Assembly: GCF_902143515.1 (NCBI RefSeq)
Contig: NZ_CABFVD010000001.1
Location: 998,122-1,062,121, forward strand
Length of the DNA stretch: 64,000 bases
From: Hathewaya massiliensis
Lineage (GTDB): Bacteria; Bacillota; Clostridia; Clostridiales; Clostridiaceae
Direction of reading: 5' to 3'
Shown: one piece after another, positions 8,850-18,109 of the stretch
Layout: every line of letters begins with the position of its first letter
Position numbering within the stretch: the stretch's first letter is position 1
The notes under the pieces: generated by a model
What the model saw: the letters and a program-made list of their open reading frames with translations, nothing else
Database searches by the model: none
Told to the model about the DNA's origin: nothing
Position numbers and translations under genes: made by a program

Positions 8850-9917
8850 TTATATGCGCCCCCAATTTATGTTATCTCCTCTAGACATATCTACAGTAAA
8901 TCCAGCAGATTTGATTCTATTCTCTATACATTTTCTACATTCTGCCGCCTCATCTCCTGTACATATTTTGCCATTATATAAGGAGTATTTCTCCCTAACA
9001 GATGTGGGTGATAAATTTGGCATAACCACATTAGCACCTGCTTGAAGTCCTTTTTCACGTCCCTCAGGATCTAAAGTACCTAATGCAGTAGTTGCAGGAA
9101 GTAAAGCCTGTGGCAAAAATAGCCTAGTCAAAGCTAGCATAATAATTGTGTCTTCAACAGTACCACCTTTTTCTTTTGATAGTTTTGTATCTTTATGTGG
9201 TATAAAGGGTCCAATGCCAACCATATGAGGTTCCAATTCCTTTAAAAACATAAAATCTTCTACTAAATCTTCATTGGTTTGGTTTGGAAGTCCCACCATA
9301 AATCCTGCCCCTACTTGATACCCTATTTTCTTTAAATCGTAAAGACATCTTCTTCTATTACGAAAACTACAATCTCCATGTAACTGGTTATATAACTTTT
9401 CTGAAGCTGTTTCATGCCTTAGAAGATATCTATCTGCACCAGCCTTATAAAATCTTTCATACTCTTCGTAAGACTTCTCTCCTATAGATAATGTTATAGC
9501 TACTTCACTATACTTTTCTTTAAGTGAGATTATAATTTTTTCAATTTTATCTGCAGTATAATAAGGGTCTTCGCCTCCTTGAAGTACAAAAGTTCTATAC
9601 CCTAATTTATATCCTAAATCCGCACATTCCATAATTTCTTCTAAACTAAGGCGATATCTATCCGCCTTAGGATTTAAAGAACTAATACCACAATAAGAAC
9701 AAGTTCGTTTGCAATAATTTGTAAACTCTAAAAGCCCTCTCATAAAAACTTTATGACCATAAAACTTTACTCTAGTCTCATGTGCTCTTTCCTTTAATAA
9801 CTTTATATGATCATTATTTAGATTATTTAGTACATATAAAAGTTCTTCTCTATTTAAATTATTTGTATTATATAGCTTTTCAATTAATTCTGAAACTTTT
9901 TTAAATTCTTTATCCAT
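8850..9917 (-). CDS. hydE: [FeFe]-hydrogenase maturation radical SAM enzyme HydE
   Basis: This 355-aa radical-SAM protein has the cluster motif C-K-R-T-C-S-Y-C followed by G-I-S, the Q-G-G-E-D motif and a BioB/ThiH-like barrel. Its place directly before hydG and hydF identifies it as HydE, which works on an Fe-cysteine complex to help build the azadithiolate-bridged 2Fe subcluster of [FeFe]-hydrogenase. It is the first gene of the operon. A C-E-R-K-type cysteine set near the C-terminus (G-D-E-A-A-E-C-R-K-C) may bind the optional second cluster seen in some HydE proteins. Confidence 0.93.
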   Translation of the reverse strand: MDKEFKKVSELIEKLYNTNNLNREELLYVLNNLNNDHIKLLKERAHETRVKFYGHKVFMRGLLEFTNYCKRTCSYCGISSLNPKADRYRLSLEEIMECADLGYKLGYRTFVLQGGEDPYYTADKIEKIIISLKEKYSEVAITLSIGEKSYEEYERFYKAGADRYLLRHETASEKLYNQLHGDCSFRNRRRCLYDLKKIGYQVGAGFMVGLPNQTNEDLVEDFMFLKELEPHMVGIGPFIPHKDTKLSKEKGGTVEDTIIMLALTRLFLPQALLPATTALGTLDPEGREKGLQAGANVVMPNLSPTSVREKYSLYNGKICTGDEAAECRKCIENRIKSAGFTVDMSRGDNINWGRI

Positions 9918-10428
9918 AAATTCTTTTTACCTCTCAAGAAAATATAAACGTGCCAATATATTATTTAAATTAAATTATTATAATATGAAATAATCAATAA
10001 TGCATTTATTCATTTTATTATATCATATTTAATCTATATTAAAATTTACTCATCTTATACTTCAAATGGTATGAATAAATTAATTTTAAAATACTAATTC
10101 TATCATATTATATCTTAATCTTATCTATTTATAATTTTGTATAGTAAAACTATAGTAATTAATTTATTGTAAGTAATATTTATTATTATTTAAATACTTT
10201 TCATGATATAATTATAATATATAAGGAAAAATTTATCATATATCCATAGGTTGACCATAAACTTATGAGCCATACATTGCTAACCATAAATTATATAGGT
10301 ATTTCTAAATTTTTAGTAGCTTAAATATTAATAGAATAGAGTTCTAAACTTTAGTGGAGTAATACTCCCCCTAAAGCCAAGAATTCTGCTTATTTAATCT
10401 ATAGAATTAATTACTTTAGGAGGACACT
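9918..10428. other. divergent promoter region between hydE and lplA
   Basis: This 511-base AT-rich stretch holds no convincing gene. It must contain the hyd-operon promoter on the minus strand and the lplA promoter on the plus strand; TATAAT-like sequence occurs near 10205-10225. The lplA side ends in a long leader with a stem-loop at 10349-10376. I found no HcpR-type palindrome here. Confidence 0.5.
10349..10376 (+). promoter_or_regulatory. stem-loop in the lplA-lipA leader
   Basis: CTTTAG and GGAGTA pair with TACTCC and CTAAAG to form a two-part stem about 50 bases before the lplA ribosome site. No T-tract follows, so it is not a terminator. I could not match it to a known riboswitch class. 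Confidence 0.4.
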
Positions 10429-11409
10429 ATGCTATTTATAAACCATTTCAATACAAATTCTTACTTTAACCACGCAGCTGAACAATATGTTTTAGAAAAC
10501 TTTAATGATGAATGTTTTATGTTGTGGAGAAATGAACCTTGCATACTCATAGGTAAAAATCAAAATGCTTTAGCAGAAATAAACATGGATTATATTAAAG
10601 AAAAAAATATAACTGTAGTAAGAAGACTTACTGGAGGTGGCGCTGTATTCAATGACCTTGGTAATATTAATTTTACCTTTATAGCAAAAAATACAGAAGA
10701 TGTATCCTCTAATTTTAGAAAATTTACTAATCCTCTATTAAAAGCTCTACAAGCCTTAGGCGTGAATGCAGAGTTTTCAGGAAGAAATGATCTTGTAATA
10801 GAGGGAAAAAAGTTTTCTGGTAACGCTCAATACTATCATAAGGATAAAGTATTACATCATGGAACTCTATTATTTTCTAGTTCTATGACGGATTTGTCTA
10901 AGGCATTAAAGGTAAACCCTTTAAAACTTAAGGATAAGGGAGTTAAATCCGTTTCATCTAGAGTTACAAATATAAGCGAGCATTTAAGAGAGCCTATGAC
11001 TGTATTAGAATTTAAAAATTATGTTATAGATTTTGTTATGAAAATCTATGGTGAAAAAAACCTCTATGAATTTAATAATGAAGATTTAAAGGTTATAGCT
11101 AAAATAGTTGAAGAGAGATTTTCCAATTGGGATTGGAATTTTGGTCATTCACCGAAATATACTTATAGTAAACAAAAAAGGTTTAAAGGTGGTACTTTAG
11201 AGATAAGTTTTGATGTACGACAAGGTTACATAACTAAACTAAAATTTTATGGGGATTTTTTCTTTACTAAAGATATTAAAGAACTTGAAGAAAAATTTAT
11301 ACAGCTTCCGCATGAAGAAAATGCTATTAAAGAATTTTTAAATAATAACAATATTGAGGAATATATAAAAGCTGTTGAACCTTCTGACATTTTAGAGCTT
11401 ATGTTTTAA
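10429..11409 (+). CDS. lplA: lipoate-protein ligase A
   Basis: The 326-aa protein holds the biotin/lipoate ligase motif [10 protein letters not shown] and the K-F-S-G-N-A-Q motif, whose lysine contacts lipoyl-AMP. Both halves needed for adenylation and transfer are present, including the C-terminal accessory domain. LplA salvages free lipoate and attaches it to lysine of lipoyl domains, for example GcvH or 2-oxoacid dehydrogenase E2. The ATG has an AGGAGG site. lipA follows 28 bases later, so scavenging and de novo synthesis are co-expressed. No lipoyl-carrying protein lies in the window. Confidence 0.92.
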   Translation: MLFINHFNTNSYFNHAAEQYVLENFNDECFMLWRNEPCILIGKNQNALAEINMDYIKEKNITVVRRLTGGGAVFNDLGNINFTFIAKNTEDVSSNFRKFTNPLLKALQALGVNAEFSGRNDLVIEGKKFSGNAQYYHKDKVLHHGTLLFSSSMTDLSKALKVNPLKLKDKGVKSVSSRVTNISEHLREPMTVLEFKNYVIDFVMKIYGEKNLYEFNNEDLKVIAKIVEERFSNWDWNFGHSPKYTYSKQKRFKGGTLEISFDVRQGYITKLKFYGDFFFTKDIKELEEKFIQLPHEENAIKEFLNNNNIEEYIKAVEPSDILELMF

Positions 11410-11437
11410 TTTAATAATAATAAGGAGATGGGGAGAA

Positions 11438-12304
11438 ATGTATAAGAAAAAACCTGACTGGTTAAAAGTAAAAATTGATTTAGGTGCAAATTTAAAACAA
11501 GTAAAAGCACTTACCCAAAGTTTAAGTTTAAATACAGTATGTCAAGAGGCAAACTGTCCAAATAGAATGGAATGTTACAATAAAAGAACAGCTACCTTTA
11601 TGATTCTAGGTAGTGTCTGTACTAGAAATTGTAGATTTTGTAATGTAACGCCTGGAAAACCTCAATGTGTAGATCCAGAGGAACCAAGACACTTAGCTGA
11701 AGCTGTAAAGGAACTTGGATTAAAACATGCTGTTGTAACCTCTGTAACTCGTGATGACCTTCCTGATGGTGGTGCTAGCCACTTTGCTAAGGTTATAGAG
11801 GAAATTAGAAGATTAAACCCAAATACTACAGTAGAAGTGTTAATTCCTGACCTAAAAGGAAACTGGGATGCCCTAAAAATCATAGTAGATGCTAAACCAG
11901 AAATATTAAATCATAATGTAGAAACAACTCCAAACCTGTACAAAACAGTTCGTCCACAAGCTATATATAAACGTTCCCTAGAGCTTTTAGAAAAGGCTAA
12001 AGAAATGGACAACTCTATCTTAACAAAATCTGGATTTATGTTAGGCCTTGGAGAAACAGAAGAAGAAATTATAGACCTTCTAAAAGACTTACGTGCCATA
12101 GATTGCGATGTTGTAACTATAGGTCAATACCTAAGACCTTCTAAAGAACATCTTGAAGTTAAGGAATATGTTCATCCTGATACCTTTAATAAATATAGAG
12201 ATATAGGAATGGAAATGGGCTTTAAGTATATAGCCTCTTCTCCACTAGTTAGAAGTTCTTACAATGCATCTAAAGTTTTAGAACAAGAAGGTATGTTAAA
12301 GTAA
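11438..12304 (+). CDS. lipA: lipoyl synthase
   Basis: This 288-aa radical-SAM enzyme shows the auxiliary cluster motif C-X4-C-X5-C ([12 protein letters not shown]), the SAM cluster motif C-T-R-N-C-R-F-C and the C-terminal R-S-S-Y motif whose serine ligates the sacrificial cluster. LipA inserts two sulfurs into protein-bound octanoate. The start has a GGAGATGGGG site and directly follows lplA. A strong terminator lies downstream. The octanoyltransferase LipB is not nearby, so LplA may supply octanoyl groups, which is an inference. Confidence 0.95.
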   Translation: MYKKKPDWLKVKIDLGANLKQVKALTQSLSLNTVCQEANCPNRMECYNKRTATFMILGSVCTRNCRFCNVTPGKPQCVDPEEPRHLAEAVKELGLKHAVVTSVTRDDLPDGGASHFAKVIEEIRRLNPNTTVEVLIPDLKGNWDALKIIVDAKPEILNHNVETTPNLYKTVRPQAIYKRSLELLEKAKEMDNSILTKSGFMLGLGETEEEIIDLLKDLRAIDCDVVTIGQYLRPSKEHLEVKEYVHPDTFNKYRDIGMEMGFKYIASSPLVRSSYNASKVLEQEGMLK

Positions 12305-12313
12305 ATATTTATG

Positions 12314-12366
12314 AAAAACCATGTATAGAGGGCACATTTTAAGTTTGCCGTTTATTCATGGTTTTT
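12314..12366 (+). terminator. terminator of lplA-lipA
   Basis: AAAAACCATG and CATGGTTTTT arms with an inner GGCA/TGCC pair form a long hairpin ending in a T-run shortly after the lipA stop. It may also serve the converging CGGC-protein gene. Confidence 0.75.
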
Positions 12367-12416
12367 ATATCTTCTAAATTTAACATTCAGTCATAAAGCA
12401 GTTTTTTCTTGTTACT

Positions 12417-12734
12417 TTAATGACTCCCCTTAACTACCTTAAACCCTTTTTCTTCAAAGAAATTTTTAATTTTATCATAACGATTACATTCAACTTCTAT
12501 GCAACGAGCCATATGTATTGTTTCTACATTTAAATTTTTTAATTGTTTTATTTTATATTCCATTTCCTTCTCTAAATCCTTGCCACATCCATTACAATGA
12601 AAAAGAGATTTTAATATAACTTCCTTGCCCTTATATATTTCAAAGGCTTTACTTTTATTATTAAAAGCTTCAAAACATCCCACTGCTGCACATTCATAAG
12701 TCATCTTATTACATACTAAAATTGCTATATTCAT
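12417..12734 (-). CDS. CGGC domain protein
   Basis: The 105-aa product contains many cysteines, including C-N-K near the start, G-C-F, H-C-N-G-C-G-K and M-A-R-C-I-E-V-E-C. This pattern is that of the CGGC-domain family, small proteins of anaerobes thought to bind metal through cysteines, with no proven function. The ATG has a GAGGGGG site. It is transcribed toward lipA and is probably monocistronic. Its upstream region is bounded by an insertion sequence. Confidence 0.75.
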   Translation of the reverse strand: MNIAILVCNKMTYECAAVGCFEAFNNKSKAFEIYKGKEVILKSLFHCNGCGKDLEKEMEYKIKQLKNLNVETIHMARCIEVECNRYDKIKNFFEEKGFKVVKGSH

Positions 12735-12810
12735 ATTTTTAACCCCCTCTTCCTTTATGTTAGTGTAAAGTTTTTCACACTATATTTTTTACTTTATCTT
12801 TATATATCAA

Positions 12811-14480
12811 GGGTTACAGAATTTTTTAAACAAAAAAAACAATGACCCCCTTTTTTATGCTATAATTGAATCGCCAAAACCCAAAATAACATGAAAGGAT
12901 GTCATTGCTATGGATTCAATTATAACTTATTTACTTTTATATATTCAATACCAAAACAAAATTATTTTAGAACTTTTTTTATTTATATCTAAATATATTC
13001 CTCTTAAACAATTGGTTTTTGAGGATTCACATAGTCCTGAATATCAGAAGTTTAAGGTGGATAAACTTCCTAAAATCTTCAATTCAGAACCTGTTGATTA
13101 TCAATTGCTTTTAGCTTATTACAAGAACAGGTACGGAAAAACTGTTAAGCCAGTAAATCGTAGGTCTGAAAGTGCAAAAGTTGGTGAATCTACCGTGTGC
13201 CCTCGTTGTGGTGCTCCGCACAAATACATTTACAAAAATAATGGTTCTAAAGGTCAATATCAGTGTAAAGTATGTGGAGAGTTATTTAACGAAATAAATA
13301 TCTATAATAGACCTTTAGCTTTACGTTGCCCTTATTGTGGACATATTTTAACACCTAAGAAAGATCGTAAGCATTTTAGAATACATAAATGTGTTAATCC
13401 TAAGTGTTCTTACTACCGCAATAACTTAGACAAGCTGCCTAAAGACTTAAGTGACGCTGATAAACACAAGTACAAGCTCCACTACATCTATCGTGAGTTC
13501 ACCATAGATTTCTTTAAAATGGACTTACATGAACTTCCTTCTAGAGCAATTAACTTTAAGTATAAGAAGTTTAATGCCCACATTATGGGGCTTTGCCTTA
13601 CTTATCACGTTAATCTTAAGCTATCTACTAGACAGACAGCACATGCCTTGGAAGAAATACACGGCATAAAGATTTCACATACAATGGTTGCTAATTATGC
13701 TATGACTGCTGCCGCAGTTATAAAGCCTTTTGTTGACACATTTGACTACAAACCATCTAATATTCTTTCAGCTGATGAAACCTATATCAAGGTAAAAGGT
13801 ATAAAACATTACGTTTGGATTATCATGGATGCCTGTAAGAAGTCTATCTTAGGCTATCAAGTATCTGATACTCGTGCTGTAGGTCCATGTATCCTCACTA
13901 TGCGTATGGCTTTTGAGAAGTTTAAAAAATTCCCTAATAAAGCCTTAAAATTCATTGCAGACGGCTATAGTGCCTATCCTCTTGCAAGTCAGCAGTGCAA
14001 AATCGTTAATGGATGGGACTTTGATGTTACTCAAGTTATCGGACTCACCAATGATGATGCTGTATCCACCGAATTTCGTTGGGTAAAGCAAGTAGTAGAA
14101 CGACTTAACCGCACCTTCAAATCTTCTTATCGCGTTACCTGCGGTTATGGAAGCGAGAATGGTGCACTTTATGGCGTTTCCCTTTGGGTTGCCTATTATA
14201 ACTTTCTACGTCCTCATCCTTATAACTACTGGAAGCCACTAAATGAGATAGATATTTTAACTAATGCGGGCAATATGCCTGCTAAGTGGCAAATACTTAT
14301 TTATCTTGGTCAACAAACAATATTAAAGATGCAAGCTGAAAACTCTGCTTAATTTAGTTATAAAGTAAATATACGATATTTCTGAGCCACTACGTGGATA
14401 AATTAATGTGGTGATTAGCAATATCAAAAATTTTCCTTCTCTGAAAAGGATTTTTTGTCATGCTCAAAATTCGTTAATCC
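12811..14480 (+). mobile_element. insertion sequence (~1.67 kb) with IS6/IS240-like DDE transposase
   Basis: I place the ends at imperfect inverted repeats GGGTTACAGAATTTT (12811-12825) and the complement GGATTAACGAATTTT (14466-14480), which match at 12 of 15 positions. One transposase gene fills the element, and a TATAAT box near 12861 can drive it. I found no clear target duplication, so the ends are tentative; loss of the duplication or misplacement by a few bases is possible. Confidence 0.6.
12910..14352 (+). CDS. DDE transposase with two N-terminal zinc ribbons
   Basis: The 480-aa protein has two cysteine-rich ribbons (C-P-R-C-G-A ... C-K-V-C-G, and C-P-Y-C-G ... C-V-N-P-K-C). A helix-turn-helix-like region follows, then an IS6/IS240-type catalytic core with A-D-E-T-Y-I-K-V, I-A-D-G-Y-S-A-Y and V-V-E-R-L-N providing the D, D and E residues. 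The frame is intact and full length. It is about twice the size of classical IS6 transposases because of the zinc-ribbon part, so it may belong to a separate IS group sharing the same core. The start has an AAAGGATG site. Confidence 0.85.
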   Translation: MDSIITYLLLYIQYQNKIILELFLFISKYIPLKQLVFEDSHSPEYQKFKVDKLPKIFNSEPVDYQLLLAYYKNRYGKTVKPVNRRSESAKVGESTVCPRCGAPHKYIYKNNGSKGQYQCKVCGELFNEINIYNRPLALRCPYCGHILTPKKDRKHFRIHKCVNPKCSYYRNNLDKLPKDLSDADKHKYKLHYIYREFTIDFFKMDLHELPSRAINFKYKKFNAHIMGLCLTYHVNLKLSTRQTAHALEEIHGIKISHTMVANYAMTAAAVIKPFVDTFDYKPSNILSADETYIKVKGIKHYVWIIMDACKKSILGYQVSDTRAVGPCILTMRMAFEKFKKFPNKALKFIADGYSAYPLASQQCKIVNGWDFDVTQVIGLTNDDAVSTEFRWVKQVVERLNRTFKSSYRVTCGYGSENGALYGVSLWVAYYNFLRPHPYNYWKPLNEIDILTNAGNMPAKWQILIYLGQQTILKMQAENSA

Positions 14481-14713
14481 ATCTTTAAATCACAAAGTAT
14501 TTTAGTATTCTACGCCCTTCGGGCAAAACATTTTTAAACTTAACTTTTTCATATTTCACTTTACACTATCTCCTTTATCTTTTTATAATACAAGAAGTTA
14601 TTATAATCTTCAAATACACTTTTAAAATTCATTTCCCTAAAATCTAAATTTTTCTTATAACATTGACATAGATGCTTTTTTAAAATATAATAACAGAGAA
14701 AATTTAATATAAT
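14481..14713. other. non-coding stretch between the IS and the cobalamin riboswitch
   Basis: No gene is visible. A short GCCC-TTC-GGGC stem lies at 14512-14522. The promoter for the riboswitch RNA must lie near 14670-14705, where TTGACA-like and TATAAT-like sequences occur (TTGACATAG near 14663, TATAAT near 14687). Confidence 0.45.
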
Positions 14714-14905
14714 GTGCTATTAGGTTCCTTTTATGGATTCATAGGGAAGTTTGGTGTAAGTCCAACACAGCCCCCGCTACTGTAAACACTACTTATAAAT
14801 TACTATGCCACTGAGAAATTGGGAAGGCAATTTATAGGGTTTTATGTGTAAGTCAGGAGACCTGCCTATTAGTTTTATTACTAAGCTTCGGAGGGAAGTT
14901 GAAGT
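14714..14905 (+). promoter_or_regulatory. cobalamin (AdoCbl) riboswitch
   Basis: The leader contains the B12-box and core elements of cobalamin riboswitches: AAGTTTGGTGTAAGTCCAAC followed by ACAGCCCCCGCTACTGTAA, then GTCAGGAGACCTGCC. These occur in the canonical order with normal spacing. A terminator hairpin follows at 14969-14997, before the binding-protein gene. High cobalamin is expected to switch off the transporter downstream. Confidence 0.93.
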
Positions 14906-14968
14906 TTTATAAACTTTTCAATTGTTCTTATTATTTAATTGAAAATGACTATCTATAACGTCTGTAAA

Positions 14969-14997
14969 ACTATCCAACTTTTTGGATGGTTTTTTTA
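14969..14997 (+). terminator. regulated terminator of the cobalamin riboswitch
   Basis: ACTATCC (14969-14975) pairs with GGATGGT (14984-14990) and runs into seven or more T residues, 55 bases before the transporter start codon. It is the likely expression platform: a transcription attenuator controlled by the aptamer. Confidence 0.75.
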
Positions 14998-15052
14998 TTT
15001 TTTATTAACTTATTTTATAAAACATTTCTACATAATTTGGGGGGAAAATAAA

Positions 15053-16084
15053 ATGAAAAAGAAAATTCTTAGTATTATTTTAGCTTTAGGTCTTACTACA
15101 AGCTTTTTAGCTGGATGTGGTAACTCTAATGAAAAGGAAAATAAAAATGCTAAAGAAACAACAAAGGTTGAAGAAAGTTCAAAGAAAGACGAATCTAAAG
15201 GTAACTATCCTGTAAAAATTAAAAACTTTGATGCACAAAAAAATGAATTTGAAGTTACATTTAAACAAAAACCAACTAAAGTAATCACTACAAATCAACC
15301 TGCTACTGAAGTTATGTTAGCTTTAGGACTAGAAGACTCTCTAGTTGGCACATGCTATAGAGATAATCCTATTCTTCCTGAACTAGAAGAAGCATATAAA
15401 AAAGTACCTATTTTATCAGAAAGATATCCATCTAAAGAAGTTGTACTTTCTAAAAAACCTGACATGTTATTTGGTTGGAGCAGTGCATTCTTTGATAAAT
15501 CCTTAGGAAACGTTACAGATTGGAATAAAAAAGAGGTTAACACTTTTATTCAAAGAAATAGTGTATTAAAAGAACGTACTGTAGAAAATGAATTTAAGGA
15601 TATAGAAGAAATAGGTAAGGTATTTAATGTTACAGAGAAATCTGATAAACTTATAGGTGATATGAAAGCTAAAATAGAAGATATTCAGAAAAAAACTAAA
15701 ACAGCAAAATCTCCAGTAAAGGTTTTAGTTATAGAAGGTTCTGGGGATAATAAATATTATGCATATGGAAAAAACTCTTTAGTTACTGATATGGTAGAAA
15801 AAGCTGGTGGAACTAATATAACAGATAAGGGCGGCGAGATTAGCTTAGAGACAATCTTAGAAAAAAATCCTGATGTTATAGCTCTAATAAGCTTTGAGAT
15901 GCAAAAGTCTGATAATAAAGAGATCTCTGCTCTACTAAATAATAAAAGCTTACAAAATGTAAATGCCATAAAAAATAAAAAAGTAGTAGATACTCCTCTT
16001 GCTGAAACTTATGTTGGTGGAGTTAGAGTGGCTAATGGTATTGAAAGACTTGCTAAAGGTTTCTATCCAGAATTATTTAAATAG
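15053..16084 (+). CDS. corrinoid/cobalamin ABC transporter, substrate-binding lipoprotein
   Basis: The 343-aa protein starts with a lipoprotein signal peptide ending L-A-G-C-G (cysteine at about residue 22), then an S/K/E-rich linker and a TroA/BtuF-like two-lobed binding domain with P-T-K-V-I-T-T-N-Q-P-A-T-E and G-W-S-S-A-F-F. The upstream in-frame start at 14939 lies inside the riboswitch leader; I chose 15053 because of the GGGGGG site and the signal peptide. The cobalamin riboswitch in front indicates cobalamin, cobinamide or a precursor as substrate. It is the first gene of a three-gene ABC importer operon, anchored outside the membrane. Confidence 0.88.
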   Translation: MKKKILSIILALGLTTSFLAGCGNSNEKENKNAKETTKVEESSKKDESKGNYPVKIKNFDAQKNEFEVTFKQKPTKVITTNQPATEVMLALGLEDSLVGTCYRDNPILPELEEAYKKVPILSERYPSKEVVLSKKPDMLFGWSSAFFDKSLGNVTDWNKKEVNTFIQRNSVLKERTVENEFKDIEEIGKVFNVTEKSDKLIGDMKAKIEDIQKKTKTAKSPVKVLVIEGSGDNKYYAYGKNSLVTDMVEKAGGTNITDKGGEISLETILEKNPDVIALISFEMQKSDNKEISALLNNKSLQNVNAIKNKKVVDTPLAETYVGGVRVANGIERLAKGFYPELFK

Positions 16085-16099
16085 AATTAGGTGTTATTA

Positions 16100-17212
16100 A
16101 TGCAAAATACAAATAAAAATAATTTAAAAGTAGATAATAAGAATTTTAAAGAAGGTATTATAAAAAATAGAACAACTCTAATGATAACTATACTTATATT
16201 ACTTGGAGTTCTATTTTTATCTATGGTTTTTGCCATAGTCTTTGGTCCTGTAGATATAAAACCACTAGAAGTACTAAAAATAATATTGCACAATGCTTTT
16301 AATATCTCTATAGGTGATACTTCTGCTTTAAGTTCTGGAGTTAACTATGAAATCATATGGAGTATTCGTTTTCCACGAATACTCCTTGGTGCTATAGTTG
16401 GCATGGGACTTTCAGTAGTAGGACTTACAATGCAATCCATGGTACAAAACCCCTTAGCTGATCCTTATATTCTAGGTATTTCATCAGGTGCTTCTTTAGG
16501 TGCTACCTTTGGAATATTTATAGGAATTGGTTCTATCTTTGGAGCTAATGGTGTTAGCATGTTTGCTTTTATGGGTGCTTTAGGTAGTTCTCTCTTAGTA
16601 TATGTTTTATCTAATACAGGTGGTAGAGCAACCCCTGTAAAGTTAGTCTTATCTGGTATGGTCATAAGTTCTATTGCTTCTGCTTTTTCAAGTTTCCTTA
16701 TATTTACATGTAGGAATGATCAGCAAATAAGAACCATAACCTTTTGGTTAATGGGAAGCTTAGCTAGTGCTAGTTGGGATAGTATAAAATTGCCAGGTAT
16801 ATTTATTATTCTAGGTACCCTCTTTTTTGTATTTCAATTTAGAAATCTAAATATAATGCTTTTAGGAGATCATAACGCTATAACTCTAGGAACGGATTTA
16901 AATAAATATAGAAAAATATATATGCTTATAACTTCCTTAATGACTGGATTAATAGTTTATTCAGCTGGTATGATAGGCTTTGTAGGCCTTGTTATCCCTC
17001 ATATTGTAAGAATGATTGTAGGTTCAGATCATAGAAAACTAGTTCCTATATGTGCTTTGGTAGGTGCAATTTTCTTAATATGGACTGATGTACTTGCAAG
17101 AACCTTACTCTCTGACATGGAGATACCAATTGGAGTTATAACTTCTATACTAGGTGCACCATTCTTTATATGGATAATGATTAAAAAGACCAATGCATTT
17201 GGAGGTAATTAA
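16100..17212 (+). CDS. corrinoid ABC transporter, permease (BtuC/FecCD family)
   Basis: This 370-aa membrane protein carries eight to ten hydrophobic segments and the FecCD-family signatures R-F-P-R-I-L-L-G-A-I-V-G and G-F-V-G-L-V-I-P-H-I-V-R. The latter is the coupling helix that contacts the ATPase. It forms the channel of the importer. The start ATG at 16100 is preceded by TTAGGTG; a GTG nine bases upstream falls in the ribosome site. It follows the binding-protein gene by 15 bases and overlaps nothing. Length is normal. Confidence 0.9.
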   Translation: MQNTNKNNLKVDNKNFKEGIIKNRTTLMITILILLGVLFLSMVFAIVFGPVDIKPLEVLKIILHNAFNISIGDTSALSSGVNYEIIWSIRFPRILLGAIVGMGLSVVGLTMQSMVQNPLADPYILGISSGASLGATFGIFIGIGSIFGANGVSMFAFMGALGSSLLVYVLSNTGGRATPVKLVLSGMVISSIASAFSSFLIFTCRNDQQIRTITFWLMGSLASASWDSIKLPGIFIILGTLFFVFQFRNLNIMLLGDHNAITLGTDLNKYRKIYMLITSLMTGLIVYSAGMIGFVGLVIPHIVRMIVGSDHRKLVPICALVGAIFLIWTDVLARTLLSDMEIPIGVITSILGAPFFIWIMIKKTNAFGGN

Positions 17213-17213
17213 T

Positions 17214-17993
17214 ATGAATTTAAGTGCAAAAGATATAAAAGTAACCTTAGGCGGAAATGAAATATTAAAAGGAATTACCTCTAAACTAGAAGTAAATGAA
17301 TTTGTCGGACTAATAGGTCCTAATGGTAGTGGAAAATCAACTTTTTTAAAAACCATATATAGAATTTTAAAGCCATCTAGTGGGCTTATTACTTTAAATG
17401 ATAAAAACTTAGATAAGATTAGTTTAAAAGAAAGTGCTAAAACCATGGGTGTAGTAAGCCAGTTTAATAACTTTAACTTTGACTTTACAGTAGAAGAAAT
17501 TGTTATGATGGGAAGAGCTCCACATAAAAAAGCCTTAGATTTAGATACCGTAGAAGATTATGAAATAGTTTATAATACACTTAAAAAAGTTCATATGGAA
17601 CATTATGCAAAACGCAGTTTTTCTACCCTATCCGGTGGAGAAAGACAAAGAATAATGCTTGCTAGAGCCTTGGCTCAAGAGCCTAAAATACTTATTTTAG
17701 ATGAACCTACAAATCACTTAGATATAAAATATCAAATTGAAATATTAGACCTAGTAAAATCCTTAAATCTACAAGTTTTTGCAGCCCTTCATGATTTAAA
17801 TCTAGCAGCTATGTACTGTAATAGGATTTATGTAATAAAAGATGGTTCAATAGTTGCAGAAGGGAAACCAAAAGAAGTGCTCACTAAGGAATTAATAAAA
17901 GAAGTCTTTGAAGTAGACGTTGAAATATTTGAACATCCTAAAACAAAACAATTAAATCTTATGTACTTTTCGAATAATAATAAGCCTTATTAG
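17214..17993 (+). CDS. corrinoid ABC transporter, ATP-binding protein
   Basis: The 259-aa protein has Walker A G-P-N-G-S-G-K-S-T, the ABC signature L-S-G-G-E-R-Q-R and Walker B L-I-L-D-E-P-T-N-H-L-D followed by the H-loop histidine. It resembles BtuD/FecE ATPases that power import through BtuC-like permeases. The ATG at 17214 has a GGAGGTAATTAAT ribosome site one base after the permease stop; an earlier in-frame start would lie inside the permease gene. The operon ends at the hairpin at 18029. Confidence 0.92.
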   Translation: MNLSAKDIKVTLGGNEILKGITSKLEVNEFVGLIGPNGSGKSTFLKTIYRILKPSSGLITLNDKNLDKISLKESAKTMGVVSQFNNFNFDFTVEEIVMMGRAPHKKALDLDTVEDYEIVYNTLKKVHMEHYAKRSFSTLSGGERQRIMLARALAQEPKILILDEPTNHLDIKYQIEILDLVKSLNLQVFAALHDLNLAAMYCNRIYVIKDGSIVAEGKPKEVLTKELIKEVFEVDVEIFEHPKTKQLNLMYFSNNNKPY

Positions 17994-18028
17994 TAAAGAT
18001 AATAATATAATATTTTCCGTATTAGATG

Positions 18029-18062
18029 ACTACTATAATATAAATTTTCATTATAGTAGTTT
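18029..18062 (+). terminator. terminator of the corrinoid transporter operon
   Basis: A perfect 11-bp stem, ACTACTATAAT and ATTATAGTAGT, with a 10-base loop is followed by TTAATTTT. It separates the transporter genes from thpR. Confidence 0.75.
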
Positions 18063-18109
18063 AATTTTAATATCTAATTAAGATATAAAGACATATAGAG
18101 GTGATTATT

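Noticed and set aside
9918-10428. HcpR or T-box control of the hyd operon or lplA
   Set aside because: Neither the GTAAC palindrome nor the GGGTGG box is present in this region.
12803-14490. Target duplication at the ends of the 1.67-kb IS
   Set aside because: No matching 8-base repeat is visible next to the proposed ends, so I did not report one and lowered confidence in the end positions.
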